Positions 45,862 to 57,142 of a DNA stretch of 64,000 nucleotides are shown here, in pieces. The notes beneath the pieces were generated by a model. It ran no database searches and was not told the DNA's origin. It saw nothing but the letters and a program-made list of their open reading frames with translations. The first letter of the stretch is position 1, and every line of letters starts with the position of its first letter. A program made the position numbers and the translations under genes. Origin of the DNA: Yoonia sp. (GTDB taxonomy: Bacteria > Pseudomonadota > Alphaproteobacteria > Rhodobacterales > Rhodobacteraceae); the NCBI GenBank assembly GCA_023955335.1, contig JAGSGF010000008.1, positions 23,229 through 87,228 on the forward strand, read 5' to 3'.

Positions 45862-48576
45862 ATGCTGGGTTTAGGATCGATTGCTAAGAAGGTGTTTGGC
45901 ACCGCCAATGACCGTCAAGTCAAAGCCACCCGTGGCGTTGTTGACAAGATCAATGCGCTGGAGCCCGCGTTCGAGGCGCTGAGCGATGAAGAGATTCTTG
46001 CGAAGACGGCTGAATATAAAGAACGCGTTGCGGGCGGTGAAACGCTTGACGCGATCTTGCCAGAGGCGTTCGCCAACTGCCGCGAGGCTGCCAAGCGTGC
46101 CTTGGGTTTGCGTGCCTTTGACACTCAGTTGATCGGCGGCATTTTCCTCCACGAGGGCAACATTTCCGAGATGAAGACGGGCGAGGGTAAGACCCTTGTT
46201 GCGACCTTCCCTGCATATCTGAATGCCTTGACGGGTAAGGGCGTGCATATCGTGACCGTAAACGATTACCTTGCTAGCCGTGATGCTGAATGGATGGCCA
46301 AAGTGTACACTGCGCTTGGCATGACCACGGGCGTTGTGGTTCCGAACCAGCCTGACGCCGAAAAGAACGCCGCGTATAAATGCGACGTGACTTACGCGAC
46401 CAACAACGAGCTTGGGTTTGATTACCTGCGCGACAACATGAAATCAGAGCTGTCCCAGATCAATCAGCGCCCGCACTTCTTTGCGGTCGTAGATGAGGTT
46501 GATAGTATCTTGATCGACGAGGCGCGGACGCCACTGATCATTTCCGGCCCCGCTCAGGATCGGGCGGAAATGTACCGCCAGATCGATAAAATTGTGCCAG
46601 AACTGACCCCGGATCATTACACCATCGATGAAAAGGTCAAGCAGGCCACGTTCACTGATGAGGGCAATGATTTCCTAGAAGTGCGCTTGCTGGCCGTTGG
46701 TCTGATCCCTGAAGGTCAGACATTGTATGACCCAGAAAGCAGCACATTGGTGCACCACCTGTCCCAAGGTTTGCGTGCCCATAAGATGTTTGAGAAAGAC
46801 AAAGACTATATCGTCGCTAACGGCGAAGTCGTTTTGATCGATGAATTCACGGGCCGCATGATGACGGGTCGTCGTTTGTCTGATGGACTGCACCAAGCGA
46901 TTGAAGCCAAAGAAGGCGTTGATGTGAAGGCCGAGAATGTCACGCTCGCCTCTGTCACGTTCCAGAACTATTTCCGCTTGTATGAAAAGCTGGCTGGTAT
47001 GACGGGTACGGCGTTGACTGAAGCCGAGGAATTCATGGAAATCTACGGCCTTGGTGTGATCGAAATTCCAACAAACCGCCCGATTGACCGTAAAGACGAG
47101 CATGATCAGGTGTACCGCACTGCCCGCGAAAAATTTGAAGGTGTGGTCAAAGAGATCAAGGCCGCCAATGCGAAGGGTCAGCCGATTTTGGTCGGTACAA
47201 CGTCGATTGATAAATCTGAACACCTTGCGCAATTACTGACTGCTGAAGGCATCACTCACAACGTTCTGAACGCCCGCCAGCACGAGCAAGAAGCACAAAT
47301 TGTGGCCGACGCTGGTAAGCTGGGTGCGGTGACGATTGCGACTAACATGGCCGGTCGTGGTACTGATATTCAGCTTGGCGGTAACGTTGAAATGCGCGTC
47401 ATGCAGGCGCTTGCCGAAGATCCGAGCGCCGATCCAGAGGAAACCCGCACACGTATCAGTGCAGAGGTTGCCGACGAAAAGGAAAAGGTGATCGCTGCCG
47501 GTGGTCTGTTTGTTCTGGCGACAGAACGTCACGAATCACGCCGCATTGATAACCAGTTGCGCGGTCGGTCTGGCCGTCAGGGTGATCCGGGCCGCTCGTC
47601 GTTCTTCTTGTCGTTGGAAGATGACCTGATGCGCATTTTCGGATCCGAGCGTTTGGACAAAGTGTTGTCCAGTCTTGGCATGAAGGAAGGCGAAGCGATT
47701 GTGCACCCGTGGGTCAACAAATCGTTAGAGCGCGCGCAAGCAAAAGTCGAAGGCCGTAACTTTGATATTCGTAAGCAGCTGTTGAAATTCGATGATGTCA
47801 TGAACGAGCAGCGTAAGGTGATCTTTACCCAGCGCCGCGATATCATGGAGGCATCGGATCTATCCGAGATTGTTGCTGATATGCGCCATCAGGTGATTGA
47901 TGATCTGGTCACGGAACACATGCCGCCAAAATCCTATGCGGATCAGTGGAACACAGAAGGCCTGTATGCCGATGTGATTGCAACGCTTGGTATCGACGCG
48001 CCCGTAATGAAATGGGCCGACGAGGAAGGCGTTGATGACAACGATATCCGCGAACGTCTCGAAGAGGCCTCTGATGCCTATATGGTTGAAAAAGCCGAGG
48101 CGTTTGGCGATGAAACCATGCGCAACATCGAAAAGCAGGTGTTGTTGCAGTCCATTGACGGCAAATGGCGTGAACACCTGCTGACGCTGGAACATTTGCG
48201 TGCGGTTGTTGGCTTTCGTGGCTACGCGCAACGTGATCCGCTCAATGAGTATAAGACAGAGGGCTTTCAGTTGTTTGAACGTCTGCTGGACGGTCTGCGG
48301 ACGGAAGTGACTCAAAAGCTGGGTCAGATCCGGCCAATGTCGGCTGAGGAGCAGCAGCAGTTGATTGCACAGATGCAGGCCCAACAAGCCGCTGCCGCCA
48401 AGACCCAAGAAGACACCGTTGCGCGTGCCACATCGTCCCCTGGTGGGACAGGTGCGACGCCGCGTGATGGGTTCGTCGAGGGTGATCCAACGACTTGGGG
48501 TACGCCAAGCCGGAACGATGCTTGCCCATGTGGGTCGGGCAACAAGTTTAAGCACTGCCATGGGAAGCTGGCGTAA
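45862..48576 (+). CDS. secA: Preprotein translocase subunit SecA
   Basis: [21 protein letters not shown]...[20 protein letters not shown]...[14 protein letters not shown]...C-terminal [20 protein letters not shown]. Confidence 0.97.
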   Translation: MLGLGSIAKKVFGTANDRQVKATRGVVDKINALEPAFEALSDEEILAKTAEYKERVAGGETLDAILPEAFANCREAAKRALGLRAFDTQLIGGIFLHEGNISEMKTGEGKTLVATFPAYLNALTGKGVHIVTVNDYLASRDAEWMAKVYTALGMTTGVVVPNQPDAEKNAAYKCDVTYATNNELGFDYLRDNMKSELSQINQRPHFFAVVDEVDSILIDEARTPLIISGPAQDRAEMYRQIDKIVPELTPDHYTIDEKVKQATFTDEGNDFLEVRLLAVGLIPEGQTLYDPESSTLVHHLSQGLRAHKMFEKDKDYIVANGEVVLIDEFTGRMMTGRRLSDGLHQAIEAKEGVDVKAENVTLASVTFQNYFRLYEKLAGMTGTALTEAEEFMEIYGLGVIEIPTNRPIDRKDEHDQVYRTAREKFEGVVKEIKAANAKGQPILVGTTSIDKSEHLAQLLTAEGITHNVLNARQHEQEAQIVADAGKLGAVTIATNMAGRGTDIQLGGNVEMRVMQALAEDPSADPEETRTRISAEVADEKEKVIAAGGLFVLATERHESRRIDNQLRGRSGRQGDPGRSSFFLSLEDDLMRIFGSERLDKVLSSLGMKEGEAIVHPWVNKSLERAQAKVEGRNFDIRKQLLKFDDVMNEQRKVIFTQRRDIMEASDLSEIVADMRHQVIDDLVTEHMPPKSYADQWNTEGLYADVIATLGIDAPVMKWADEEGVDDNDIRERLEEASDAYMVEKAEAFGDETMRNIEKQVLLQSIDGKWREHLLTLEHLRAVVGFRGYAQRDPLNEYKTEGFQLFERLLDGLRTEVTQKLGQIRPMSAEEQQQLIAQMQAQQAAAAKTQEDTVARATSSPGGTGATPRDGFVEGDPTTWGTPSRNDACPCGSGNKFKHCHGKLA

Positions 48577-48677
48577 ACTCGCCAAAATCCTGTCACGCTA
48601 AAACCTTGGGGTGGTCCTTATAGGGCCATCCTGAATTGACAATCTGTTTCCAAACCAAAGGGTAAAGGAGGCACGAT

Positions 48678-49667
48678 ATGTCCCGCAAAAAGAAGTTCAT
48701 GACCGCCGCGGCCACGTTTTCCGTGGCGCTTGGGATCGGCTTTGTTATGCAGTACGGTGATGCGGTTGCGTCGCGCTTGCAGCCAGATGACGGGCTTGCG
48801 GCGACAGAGATCACGCCTGCTGATATCATGATGCCACAAGAGGCGCGCTTGGCACCGTCGCTTGTCATGCCGCAGGCAACGCCGCCTTTGGATATTTCGG
48901 TGCCTGTGCAGCTTGCTGCGCTTGATTCGGCGACGGAAAAACTGATTATCCCGGAAATCGCAGCGCCTTTAGCCATTCCAAAGCAGACTTGTGACGTTGC
49001 CGTGGATGCAACTGTTTTGCCGCTTGCGATGGTGTCGCTATCAGTGACTGCGCCGTGCCAACCCACTGCTGCCATGACCATTCATCATCAGGGCATGATG
49101 TTTACGGTCTCGACTGACGCTGCTGGAACGACCGATATTTTGGTGCCTGCAATGGCAGAAGACGCATTCTTTATCGTGGCTTTTGAAAATGGAGGCGGTG
49201 CTGTGACATCTGTTACAGTCCCTGAATTAGTGAATTTTGATCGTGCTGCGTTGCAGTGGCAGGGCGTGAATGCGGTGCAACTGCATGCGTTGGAATTTGG
49301 TGCCGACTATGACACGGATGGTCACGTTTGGTCCGCTTCCGCTGGTGAACTGGACTTTGTGACCCCGTCGCAGGCTGGGTTCTTGGTCCGGCTGGGTGAT
49401 GATACGCGCGACATGCCGTTGATGGTCGAAGTGTATACATTTCCAACAGGGATTGCTTCGCGCGACGGATCAGTCGCCTTAAGTGTCGAGGCCGAGGTGA
49501 CAGCAGAAAACTGCGGACGTGATGTCGCCGCTCAAAGTATCCAGATTGATCCATCGTCAACGCCGACAGCCATCGATTTAACCATGACAATGCCCGAATG
49601 TGACGCAATTGGTGAATTTCTGGTGTTGAAAAACATGTTCAAGGACCTGACACTCGCCGCGAAATGA
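48678..49667 (+). CDS. Hypothetical exported protein
   Basis: 329 aa with N-terminal signal-like segment (MSRKKKFMTAAATFSVALGIGFVMQYGDAVAS); ATGA overlap with the next gene. Confidence 0.75.
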   Translation: MSRKKKFMTAAATFSVALGIGFVMQYGDAVASRLQPDDGLAATEITPADIMMPQEARLAPSLVMPQATPPLDISVPVQLAALDSATEKLIIPEIAAPLAIPKQTCDVAVDATVLPLAMVSLSVTAPCQPTAAMTIHHQGMMFTVSTDAAGTTDILVPAMAEDAFFIVAFENGGGAVTSVTVPELVNFDRAALQWQGVNAVQLHALEFGADYDTDGHVWSASAGELDFVTPSQAGFLVRLGDDTRDMPLMVEVYTFPTGIASRDGSVALSVEAEVTAENCGRDVAAQSIQIDPSSTPTAIDLTMTMPECDAIGEFLVLKNMFKDLTLAAK

Positions 49668-51238
49668 CGCGTTATGAATCAGGCCAATTTGGCAGACTTC
49701 TGAAACGTGCGGTGCTTGGCGCCGCACTTTTCTTTTGTGCGCCTGCGTTCGCGCAGGATGTGACTCTCACGTCGGATGGAGGTGGGTTGACCGTTTTGGG
49801 TCGTATGATCGGCTTTGATGGCGAGAATATCCAAATCGACTCGGAATTCGGCACGCTGACACTGCGGTATGATACGGTGACCTGCGCGGGCGACCCCTGT
49901 CCTGATCCAGATACTTATGTACCAGAGCTACGCCTATCGGGCGCGCGTCGGATGGCTGATATTCTCATGCCTGCGATGGTTGAAGGGTTCGCCCGGTCAA
50001 AAGGGCTAGTTGTCAATTTTCAAAATTCTGACGCCGGCTTTACCCAGACACTGATGGATGGCGATCAAGCGGTCGCGCGAGTCGTTGTCCATGCAACCAA
50101 CACGGATGAAGGTTTTGCTGATCTGATTGCACATCAAGCCGACATGGTAATGTCGGTCCGCGAGGTCCGCGCCGCCGAGATCGATCGCGCCCGTGATGTG
50201 GGACTTGGCCGCTTGGATGACGCACGGCAAAGCCGGATTGTAGGTCTTGATGCGCTGGTCCCTGTGGTGTCGTCGCGGTCGGACGTGCGGGGCATTTCGC
50301 TTGCGGATTTGTCAGATGCCTTTGCAGGCCAAACGCCGAATTGGTCCGTATTGGGCGGACCCGATGTGCCGATGACGTTGCATTTAGGCCCGCCCAATGA
50401 CGGGCAGATGCAACGGTTTATTGATGATGTGCTTGGTGTGGCTGGAAAAACATTGGGGGCTGCCGTTGTCCGTCATCCAGATCATGATGCGGTTATCGCT
50501 GCCATTGCCGCCGATCGAGGTGCGTTGGGGATATTGCCGTTCACGGATGTGGGCATCAACCAACCGATTGCTTTGCGTGATGGATGTGGGTTTATCTCGG
50601 CACCCCGTTTGACGGCGTTAAAAACTGAAGACTACCCCTTAACAGCGCCGATGTTTCTGTATCTACCAAGCCGCCGTTTGCCCGCTTTAGCACGCGAATT
50701 TCTGGCATGGATGCAGGGCCCACAGGCACAACTGGTTGTTCGGCGGGCTGGATTTGTTGATCAGGGTGCAGTCCCCATACCGCTTGATTCTCAGGGACAG
50801 CGATTTGCCAATGCGATTGCCGCCGCTGGTGCTGATATGCCGTTGATTGAATTGCAGCGCATGGTGCGCGTGTTGGGCGCGCGTGTCCGTCTTTCGACGA
50901 GTTTCCGGTTCGAGGTGGGATCGACGCGGTTGGATGCGCAGTCGCGGTCAAACTTGTTGTCGCTGGCGCAAGCTATACGCGATGGGCGTTATGATAGGCG
51001 TCCGTTGTTGCTTGCAGGTTTCAGCGATGGGCGCGGGGCGGCGTCAGCAAACAGAGATCTTTCAAGCGCCCGTGCAGAGGCCGTGTTGCGTGATTTGCTG
51101 TCCTTATTGGGGGGTGTGTTACCCGATGGTGTCAGCGTCGAGACTGGGGCCTTTGGCGAGGCTTTGCCAATGGGCTGTGACGACACTGAATGGGGCCGTC
51201 AGATGAACCGCAGGGTGGAACTGTGGGTGTCACAATAA
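49664..51238 (+). CDS. PstS-like phosphate-binding (PBP) domain fused to C-terminal OmpA-like domain
   Basis: FARSKGLVVNFQNSDAGFTQTLMDGDQAVARVVVHATNTDEGFADLIAHQADMVMSVREV ... FRFEVGSTRLDAQSRSNLLSLAQAIRDGRYDRRPLLLAGFSDGRGAASANRDLSSARAEAV...MNRRVELWVSQ. Confidence 0.85.
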   Translation: MTRYESGQFGRLLKRAVLGAALFFCAPAFAQDVTLTSDGGGLTVLGRMIGFDGENIQIDSEFGTLTLRYDTVTCAGDPCPDPDTYVPELRLSGARRMADILMPAMVEGFARSKGLVVNFQNSDAGFTQTLMDGDQAVARVVVHATNTDEGFADLIAHQADMVMSVREVRAAEIDRARDVGLGRLDDARQSRIVGLDALVPVVSSRSDVRGISLADLSDAFAGQTPNWSVLGGPDVPMTLHLGPPNDGQMQRFIDDVLGVAGKTLGAAVVRHPDHDAVIAAIAADRGALGILPFTDVGINQPIALRDGCGFISAPRLTALKTEDYPLTAPMFLYLPSRRLPALAREFLAWMQGPQAQLVVRRAGFVDQGAVPIPLDSQGQRFANAIAAAGADMPLIELQRMVRVLGARVRLSTSFRFEVGSTRLDAQSRSNLLSLAQAIRDGRYDRRPLLLAGFSDGRGAASANRDLSSARAEAVLRDLLSLLGGVLPDGVSVETGAFGEALPMGCDDTEWGRQMNRRVELWVSQ

Positions 51239-51994
51239 CCCAAGCGACCGAAAACTGGTTTCACGAGATTTTCCAATGATAATGTGATCATGCACTGTGA
51301 TCGCGAGGGCTTGCGCTGCTTCGTCAATTTGGCGGGTCATGTTGATGTCCGCCTCCGATGGTGTTGGGTCGCCGGATGGATGGTTATGCACCAGAATGAT
51401 CGCAGCGGCGTTCAGTTCCAACGCCCGTTTCACGACCTCTCGTGGGTAGACAGGGACGTGATCGACGGTGCCTTTGCCCTGCTCCTCATCCGCGATCAGT
51501 GTGTTTTTGGTATCCAGAAACAGAACGCGGAATTGTTCGGTGTCGCGGTGAGCCATGATGGTGTGACAGTAATCAAGCACCTCATCCCAGCTGGATATGA
51601 TGTGCTGCTGCATGACTTTCGCACGGGCAAGGCGGTGGGCCGCTGCCTCGACGATCTTTAATTCGGTAACAACTGCTGGGCCGCATCCTTTGACCTTGGA
51701 CAGCTGTGATGGCGGGGCGGACAGCACGCGGTTAAAGTCGCCGAATGTGTCGATAAGCGTACGCGCTAATGGCTTCACGTCTTGGCGTGGGATGGCGCGG
51801 AAAAGTACGAGTTCGAGCAATTCATAATCGGGCATAGCAGCCGCGCCACCGGCGTTGAACCGTTCACGCAAGCGTTTGCGGTGGTCGGCCAAATAGGACG
51901 GCGCACGCCCGTTTGGCAGGGGCACAACACGTTCCACGTCATCGTGGTCGGCGAAAAGAGAGGGGGCTTCTGCAAAGTGGTTCATAAGAAACAC
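51230..51994 (-). CDS. radC: RadC family JAB-domain protein
   Basis: YELLELVLFRAIPRQDVKPLARTLIDTFGDFNRVLSAP...VYPREVVKRALELNAAAIILVHNHPSGDPTPSEADINMTRQ. Confidence 0.95.
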   Translation of the reverse strand: MFLMNHFAEAPSLFADHDDVERVVPLPNGRAPSYLADHRKRLRERFNAGGAAAMPDYELLELVLFRAIPRQDVKPLARTLIDTFGDFNRVLSAPPSQLSKVKGCGPAVVTELKIVEAAAHRLARAKVMQQHIISSWDEVLDYCHTIMAHRDTEQFRVLFLDTKNTLIADEEQGKGTVDHVPVYPREVVKRALELNAAAIILVHNHPSGDPTPSEADINMTRQIDEAAQALAITVHDHIIIGKSRETSFRSLGLL

Positions 51995-52027
51995 TTTGCA
52001 GAACAGATGGTGAATGAAGGGTTAAGA

Positions 52028-53170
52028 CTAACCTTTCATTGAGTCCCAAAAGCTTTTGACCGACTTAAAGAAGTTGGAACTGTTGGGGTTATTTTCGGCC
52101 TGAATTTCGTCAAATTCCTTCAGGATCTCTTTTTGACGGGCGGTCAAATTCACGGGTGTCTCAACAGCAAGTTCAATGAACATATCGCCTGTGCCGTTGC
52201 CGCGCAGGGCTGGCATCCCTTTGGCACGCAGGCGCATTTGACGACCTGATTGCGACCCTTCGGGGATTTTTACACGGCTACGGCCACCGTCGATTGTTGG
52301 CACTTCGATCTCTCCACCCAAGGCGGCCGCTGCGATGCTAACGGGGACTTGGCAGTAAAGATTGACGTTGTCCCGCTCGAACAGTTTGTGATCGTTGACC
52401 TCGATAAAGATATACAAATCGCCGGTTGGACCGCCACGCAGGCCTGCTTCGCCTTCGCCAGCAAGCCGGATGCGCGTACCAGTTTCGACGCCCGCAGGAA
52501 TATTGACGGAAAGTGCTTTTTCTTTCTCGATGCGACCTTGGCCGTGGCATGCGCTGCACGGATCTTTGATCGTTTGACCCATGCCGTTACAGGTCGGGCA
52601 GGTGCGTTCAACAGTGAAGAAACCTTGCTGCGCGCGGACCTTGCCCATGCCAGCGCATGTCGGGCAGGTGACTGGTTGAGACCCATCTTCGGCACCAGTG
52701 CCGTTACACTGCCCACAAGACACAGCGGCAGGAATGTTGACAGTTTTCTGAAGGCCGGAAAACGCCTCTTCGAGGTTGATGCGCAGGTTATACCGCAAGT
52801 CATTGCCGCGTTGCGCGCGGTTACGCTGTTGACCGCCACCACCGCCGAAATTGCCGAACAGGTCGTCAAATACGTCTGAGAACGCAGAGCTAAAGTCGCC
52901 ATGGCCACCGCCACGTTGCTGACCGCCAGCGCCGCCCATGCCACCTTCAAATGCGGCGTGACCGTAACGGTCGTAGGCTGCTTTCTTATCGGCGTTTTTT
53001 AACACCTCATATGCTTCGTTGGCTTCTTTGAATTGTTCTTCGGCTTTGGGATTACTGGAATTACGGTCCGGGTGCAGCTCTTTCGCCTTTTGACGATAAG
53101 CTTTTTTGATCGCATCAGCGTCAGCACCTTTTTTGATACCGAGCGTTTCGTAAAAATCGCGTTTTGCCAT
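52028..53170 (-). CDS. dnaJ: Molecular chaperone DnaJ
   Basis: MAKRDFYETLGIKKGADADAIKKAYRQKAKELHPDRN...CGQCNGTGAEDGSQPVTCPTCAGMGKVRAQQGFF. Confidence 0.97.
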   Translation of the reverse strand: MAKRDFYETLGIKKGADADAIKKAYRQKAKELHPDRNSSNPKAEEQFKEANEAYEVLKNADKKAAYDRYGHAAFEGGMGGAGGQQRGGGHGDFSSAFSDVFDDLFGNFGGGGGQQRNRAQRGNDLRYNLRINLEEAFSGLQKTVNIPAAVSCGQCNGTGAEDGSQPVTCPTCAGMGKVRAQQGFFTVERTCPTCNGMGQTIKDPCSACHGQGRIEKEKALSVNIPAGVETGTRIRLAGEGEAGLRGGPTGDLYIFIEVNDHKLFERDNVNLYCQVPVSIAAAALGGEIEVPTIDGGRSRVKIPEGSQSGRQMRLRAKGMPALRGNGTGDMFIELAVETPVNLTARQKEILKEFDEIQAENNPNSSNFFKSVKSFWDSMKG

Positions 53171-53198
53171 TGTTGCTTTTCCCCTTTGGGAATGGAAA

Positions 53199-53226
53199 AG
53201 ACCGACCCGGTTAAAAGGGCCGGTCT
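53199..53226 (-). terminator. Hairpin/terminator in dnaK-dnaJ intergenic region
   Basis: Minus: AGACCGGCCC-TTTTAACC-GGGTCGGTCTTTT. Confidence 0.6.
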
Positions 53227-53245
53227 AATCAATCAGGCGGTTGCC

Positions 53246-55153
53246 TTAGTTGCCACGTTTGTCGTCGTCGCCGAGGTCTTCAAAGTCCGCATCGAGGATT
53301 TCTTCCTCGTCCATGCCCTTTGGTTCGCCCTCGCCTTCTTCGGCTTCCTGGCTGGCCTTATAGATGGCTTCACCCAGCTTCATGGCGGATTCGCGTACGT
53401 TCTGCGCACCAGATTTGATCTTGTCAGCATTTTCGCCTTCAAGGTCGTCCTTCAGTGCAGCGATTGCCAATTCGATGACTTCAACAGTTGTTGGGTCAAC
53501 CTTATCAGCATGCTCTTCCATTGATTTCTCAGTGGAGTGGATCAGGCTTTCTGCTTCGTTCTTGGCTTCGATCAGCTCGCGGCGTTCTTTATCCGCATCA
53601 GCATTCTCTTCGGCGTCACGGACCATTGATTCGATGTCTTCATCGGACAGGCCACCAGATGCTTGGATCGTGATCTGCTGCTCTTTACCAGTGCCTTTGT
53701 CTTTGGCGCCGACGGACACGATGCCGTTGGCGTCGATGTCAAAGGTGACTTCGATCTGTGGCATGCCGCGTGGCGCTGGTGGAATGCCTTCAAGGTTGAA
53801 CTGGCCGAGGATCTTGTTGTCGGCAGCCATTTCACGTTCACCTTGGAAACACCGCAATGTCACAGCATTCTGGTTATCTTCGGCAGTCGAGAAGATTTGG
53901 CTCTTTTTCGTTGGGATCGTTGTGTTGCGATCGATCAGGCGTGTGAACACACCACCGAGCGTTTCAATACCCAAAGACAATGGTGTCACGTCGAGCAGAA
54001 CAACGTCTTTAACGTCGCCTTGCAGAACGCCAGCCTGAATTGCGGCGCCCATGGCGACGACTTCATCAGGGTTCACACCTTGGTGCGGCTTTTTGCCAAA
54101 GAACTTTTCAACTTCTTCCTGAACGCGGGGCATACGTGTCATGCCGCCAACAAGAACGACTTCGTCGATGTCACCAGTGGACAGGCCCGCATCTTTGATT
54201 GCGGCCATACAAGGCTTTAGCGATGCTTTGATCAGGTCAGCAACGAGGCTTTCCAGCTTGGCACGCGTCAGCTTCATGACCATGTGCAAAGGCTGCCCGT
54301 TGGCACCCATGGAGATGAACGGCTGGTTAATCTCAGTAGACGAGGACGAAGACAGTTCGATCTTGGCTTTTTCTGCGGCTTCTTTCAGGCGCTGAAGGGC
54401 CATTTTGTCTTTGGTCAGGTCGACCTGGTTTTCTTTTTTGAACGTGTCAGCAAGGTAGTTCACGATGCGCATGTCAAAGTCTTCGCCGCCAAGGAACGTG
54501 TCGCCGTTGGTGGATTTAACTTCAAACAGGCCATCGTCGATTTCCAAGATGGTCACGTCAAATGTACCGCCGCCAAGGTCATAGACCGCGATGGTTTGTG
54601 TGTCTTTCTTATCAAGGCCGTAGGCCAGCGCAGCAGCTGTCGGCTCGTTGATGATGCGCAGAACTTCGAGGCCAGCGATTTTGCCGGCGTCTTTTGTCGC
54701 CTGACGCTGAGCATCGTTGAAATACGCAGGAACGGTGATAACCGCCTGTGTTACTTCTTCGCCGAGGTAGCTTTCGGCGGTTTCTTTCATTTTGCCCAAG
54801 ATGAACGCGGAAATCTGGGACGGAGAGTATTTCTCGCCACGAGATTCGACCCATGCGTCACCATTGCCGCCGTCAACGATGTTGAACGGCATATTTTTCT
54901 TTTCCTTTGCAAGGAATTTATCGTCGAACCGGCGACCGATTAGACGCTTCACAGCAAAGATTGTGTTTTCCGGGTTGGTTACAGCTTGGCGTTTTGCAGG
55001 CTGTCCAACAAGGCGCTCGTCATCAGTGAAAGCGACGATCGACGGCGTTGTGCGCGCGCCTTCAGCGTTTTCCACAACACGCGGCTTAGAGCCGTCCATG
55101 ATGGCGATACAAGAGTTTGTCGTTCCGAGGTCGATACCAATAACTTTGGCCAT
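53246..55153 (-). CDS. dnaK: Molecular chaperone DnaK
   Basis: [64 protein letters not shown]. Confidence 0.98.
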   Translation of the reverse strand: MAKVIGIDLGTTNSCIAIMDGSKPRVVENAEGARTTPSIVAFTDDERLVGQPAKRQAVTNPENTIFAVKRLIGRRFDDKFLAKEKKNMPFNIVDGGNGDAWVESRGEKYSPSQISAFILGKMKETAESYLGEEVTQAVITVPAYFNDAQRQATKDAGKIAGLEVLRIINEPTAAALAYGLDKKDTQTIAVYDLGGGTFDVTILEIDDGLFEVKSTNGDTFLGGEDFDMRIVNYLADTFKKENQVDLTKDKMALQRLKEAAEKAKIELSSSSSTEINQPFISMGANGQPLHMVMKLTRAKLESLVADLIKASLKPCMAAIKDAGLSTGDIDEVVLVGGMTRMPRVQEEVEKFFGKKPHQGVNPDEVVAMGAAIQAGVLQGDVKDVVLLDVTPLSLGIETLGGVFTRLIDRNTTIPTKKSQIFSTAEDNQNAVTLRCFQGEREMAADNKILGQFNLEGIPPAPRGMPQIEVTFDIDANGIVSVGAKDKGTGKEQQITIQASGGLSDEDIESMVRDAEENADADKERRELIEAKNEAESLIHSTEKSMEEHADKVDPTTVEVIELAIAALKDDLEGENADKIKSGAQNVRESAMKLGEAIYKASQEAEEGEGEPKGMDEEEILDADFEDLGDDDKRGN

Positions 55154-55264
55154 ATTTCAAATCCCTTACATTAGGCGGTTTGAGCGGCGTGAACCCATTT
55201 CGGCACCCGCGCCTGTTGCTACGTTAAACGGGTCAAGTTTTCGCCTGACCGTTTGATCTTGGCG

Positions 55265-55294
55265 TATATAGGGTTGCGATTTGGAGGCTGCAAG
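55265..55294 (-). promoter_or_regulatory. Candidate dnaK promoter CTTGCAG-N17-TATATA
   Basis: Minus-strand -35 CTTGCAG (55294-55288), -10 TATATA (55270-55265), 17-nt spacer. Confidence 0.5.
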
Positions 55295-55381
55295 CGTGGG
55301 AAGTGATTGGAATGCGCAAAAACTCAACTTCTTGTGTCTTATTCACAGAATACGCGGCCTTATGATCCGTCCGGCATCAAA

Positions 55382-56203
55382 TTAATGGCCCGCGCTCCAG
55401 CTTTGGGACACGCTTCTGCGGGTGTAAAATTCGCCCATTAACCCAAGCATCAGCAATCCGACGGCCACAAGATAAGGGTATGACGATGACGTAAAGTGCG
55501 GGTTATAGTGCAGAAAAATAAATCCGCGTGCTTGGTCGATCGTGTGGAAAAGCGGGTTCCAGTCGAACAAAACGAGCATAGAAGCAGGCAGTGAATTGGC
55601 CACGAACATCTTGCCTGACGCGATCATGCTGCCACGAGTGTAGATGATGACCAAGATTTTGACGATGTCAGGTGCCCAAGGTTTGAGGGCCAAAAAGACC
55701 ATTCCGACCCCGACCCCCGACAGCCAAGCAGCCAAAAGCATTGCCAGCGCGCCGATAGGGTATTGGATGATCAGAGGTGTGAACACCACGTGATATATGA
55801 ACAGGACGCAAAACAGCGAAAGGAACTGTAGATAAAGCGTAGACACCGCCGCAGCGCAAATCGCGATAAAGGTATTCATCGGTGCATGTTGCATCATCGC
55901 CGAGGCTGGCCCCTCGGAGCCGACAACCGCCGAAATTGCTTTGGTGTGGCACTGAAACAGAAAAATGCCGGACATGATGTAAAGCAGAAAGTCGCCCCGA
56001 ATGGCATTACCGCGCATACCCAAAAGGTGGAACATCGCATAGAATGTGAGCACGAGCATCACGGTTTGCAGAATATTCATCGCCAGCCCGACGAGTGCAT
56101 TGCGGTGGGTTTTGCGCACGTCACGCACGATGGAGTGATAGATCAGTTCCAGCATCCCGAAAACGGTACGCGTTGTTGTCTTGCGAGCTTGCGATTGAAA
56201 CAT
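55382..56203 (-). CDS. ABC-2 type polysaccharide export permease (KpsM-like)
   Basis: MLELIYHSIVRDVRKTHRNALVGLAMNILQTVMLVLTFYAMFHLLGMRGNAIRGDFLLYIMSGIFLFQCH...; C-terminal DWNPLFHTIDQARGF. Confidence 0.85.
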   Translation of the reverse strand: MFQSQARKTTTRTVFGMLELIYHSIVRDVRKTHRNALVGLAMNILQTVMLVLTFYAMFHLLGMRGNAIRGDFLLYIMSGIFLFQCHTKAISAVVGSEGPASAMMQHAPMNTFIAICAAAVSTLYLQFLSLFCVLFIYHVVFTPLIIQYPIGALAMLLAAWLSGVGVGMVFLALKPWAPDIVKILVIIYTRGSMIASGKMFVANSLPASMLVLFDWNPLFHTIDQARGFIFLHYNPHFTSSSYPYLVAVGLLMLGLMGEFYTRRSVSQSWSAGH

Positions 56204-56344
56204 GGTAAACCTGCATAATTAATAGGGACTTCGCCCTGTATCACGATTTTCTTGCCGTTCGTGTTGCCTGCTATCATAAGGAGGCAGACCTGTTTTTTCA
56301 ATCATTAGAACAGGCAGCATAACGAAACGTGAAGGATGCGCGGC

Positions 56345-57142
56345 ATGGATTTTGAGAAACTGACCACAGTCATGCGCCGTTTGGCGCTAGAAGCAGGCGA
56401 TAAGATCATGGAGATCTACGCTGATCCCAATTTTGAGGTCCGTTCCAAATCAGACGAAAGCCCTGTGACCGAAGCCGATGAAGCCGCCGATGCCATCATC
56501 AGTGCGGGCCTGCGCGCAGCGTTCCCTGACGTTCCTTTGGTCACCGAAGAACAGTCTGACAGCCACGGTCAAACCGTCAGCACATTCCTGATCGTTGACC
56601 CGCTCGATGGCACCAAAGAATTCATTAAGCGCCGCGGTGATTTCACGGTGAACATCGCCTATGTCGTCGATGGCACCCCAATTCGCGGCGTTGTTTACGC
56701 GCCCGCCAAGGACCGTTTGTTCATCACGGATGCCGCTGGTGTGTCGCTGGAAGAAACGGGTGATTTTCCAAAGGATGCCATGGGCCCCGCGTCCCCTATT
56801 CAGGTCACGACCCCTGACAATGATGCCTTGTTGGTCGTTGCGTCCAAGTCCCACCGCGATCAGGCGACTGATGACTACATCAACAAATACAACGTGAAGG
56901 ACAGCAAAAGCGCTGGTTCTTCGTTGAAGTTCTGTCTGGTTGCGACGGGTGAAGCCGACATTTACCCCCGCGTTGGTCGCACGATGGAATGGGACACGGC
57001 CGCCGGTCACGCTGTTCTGACGGGTGCGGGTGGTGCCGTTGTTCGTTTTGACGATCATACAACGCTGAAATACGGCAAAGCAGACTTCGCCAACCCGTTC
57101 TTTATCGCATACGCCCCCGGCGTTGAGCTGAAGGCTCCGTAA
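56345..57142 (+). CDS. cysQ: 3'(2'),5'-bisphosphate nucleotidase, CysQ family
   Basis: SDESPVTEADEAADAIISAGLRAAFPDVPLVTEEQSDSHGQTVSTFLIVDPLDGTKEFIKRRGDFTVNIA. Confidence 0.94.
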   Translation: MDFEKLTTVMRRLALEAGDKIMEIYADPNFEVRSKSDESPVTEADEAADAIISAGLRAAFPDVPLVTEEQSDSHGQTVSTFLIVDPLDGTKEFIKRRGDFTVNIAYVVDGTPIRGVVYAPAKDRLFITDAAGVSLEETGDFPKDAMGPASPIQVTTPDNDALLVVASKSHRDQATDDYINKYNVKDSKSAGSSLKFCLVATGEADIYPRVGRTMEWDTAAGHAVLTGAGGAVVRFDDHTTLKYGKADFANPFFIAYAPGVELKAP

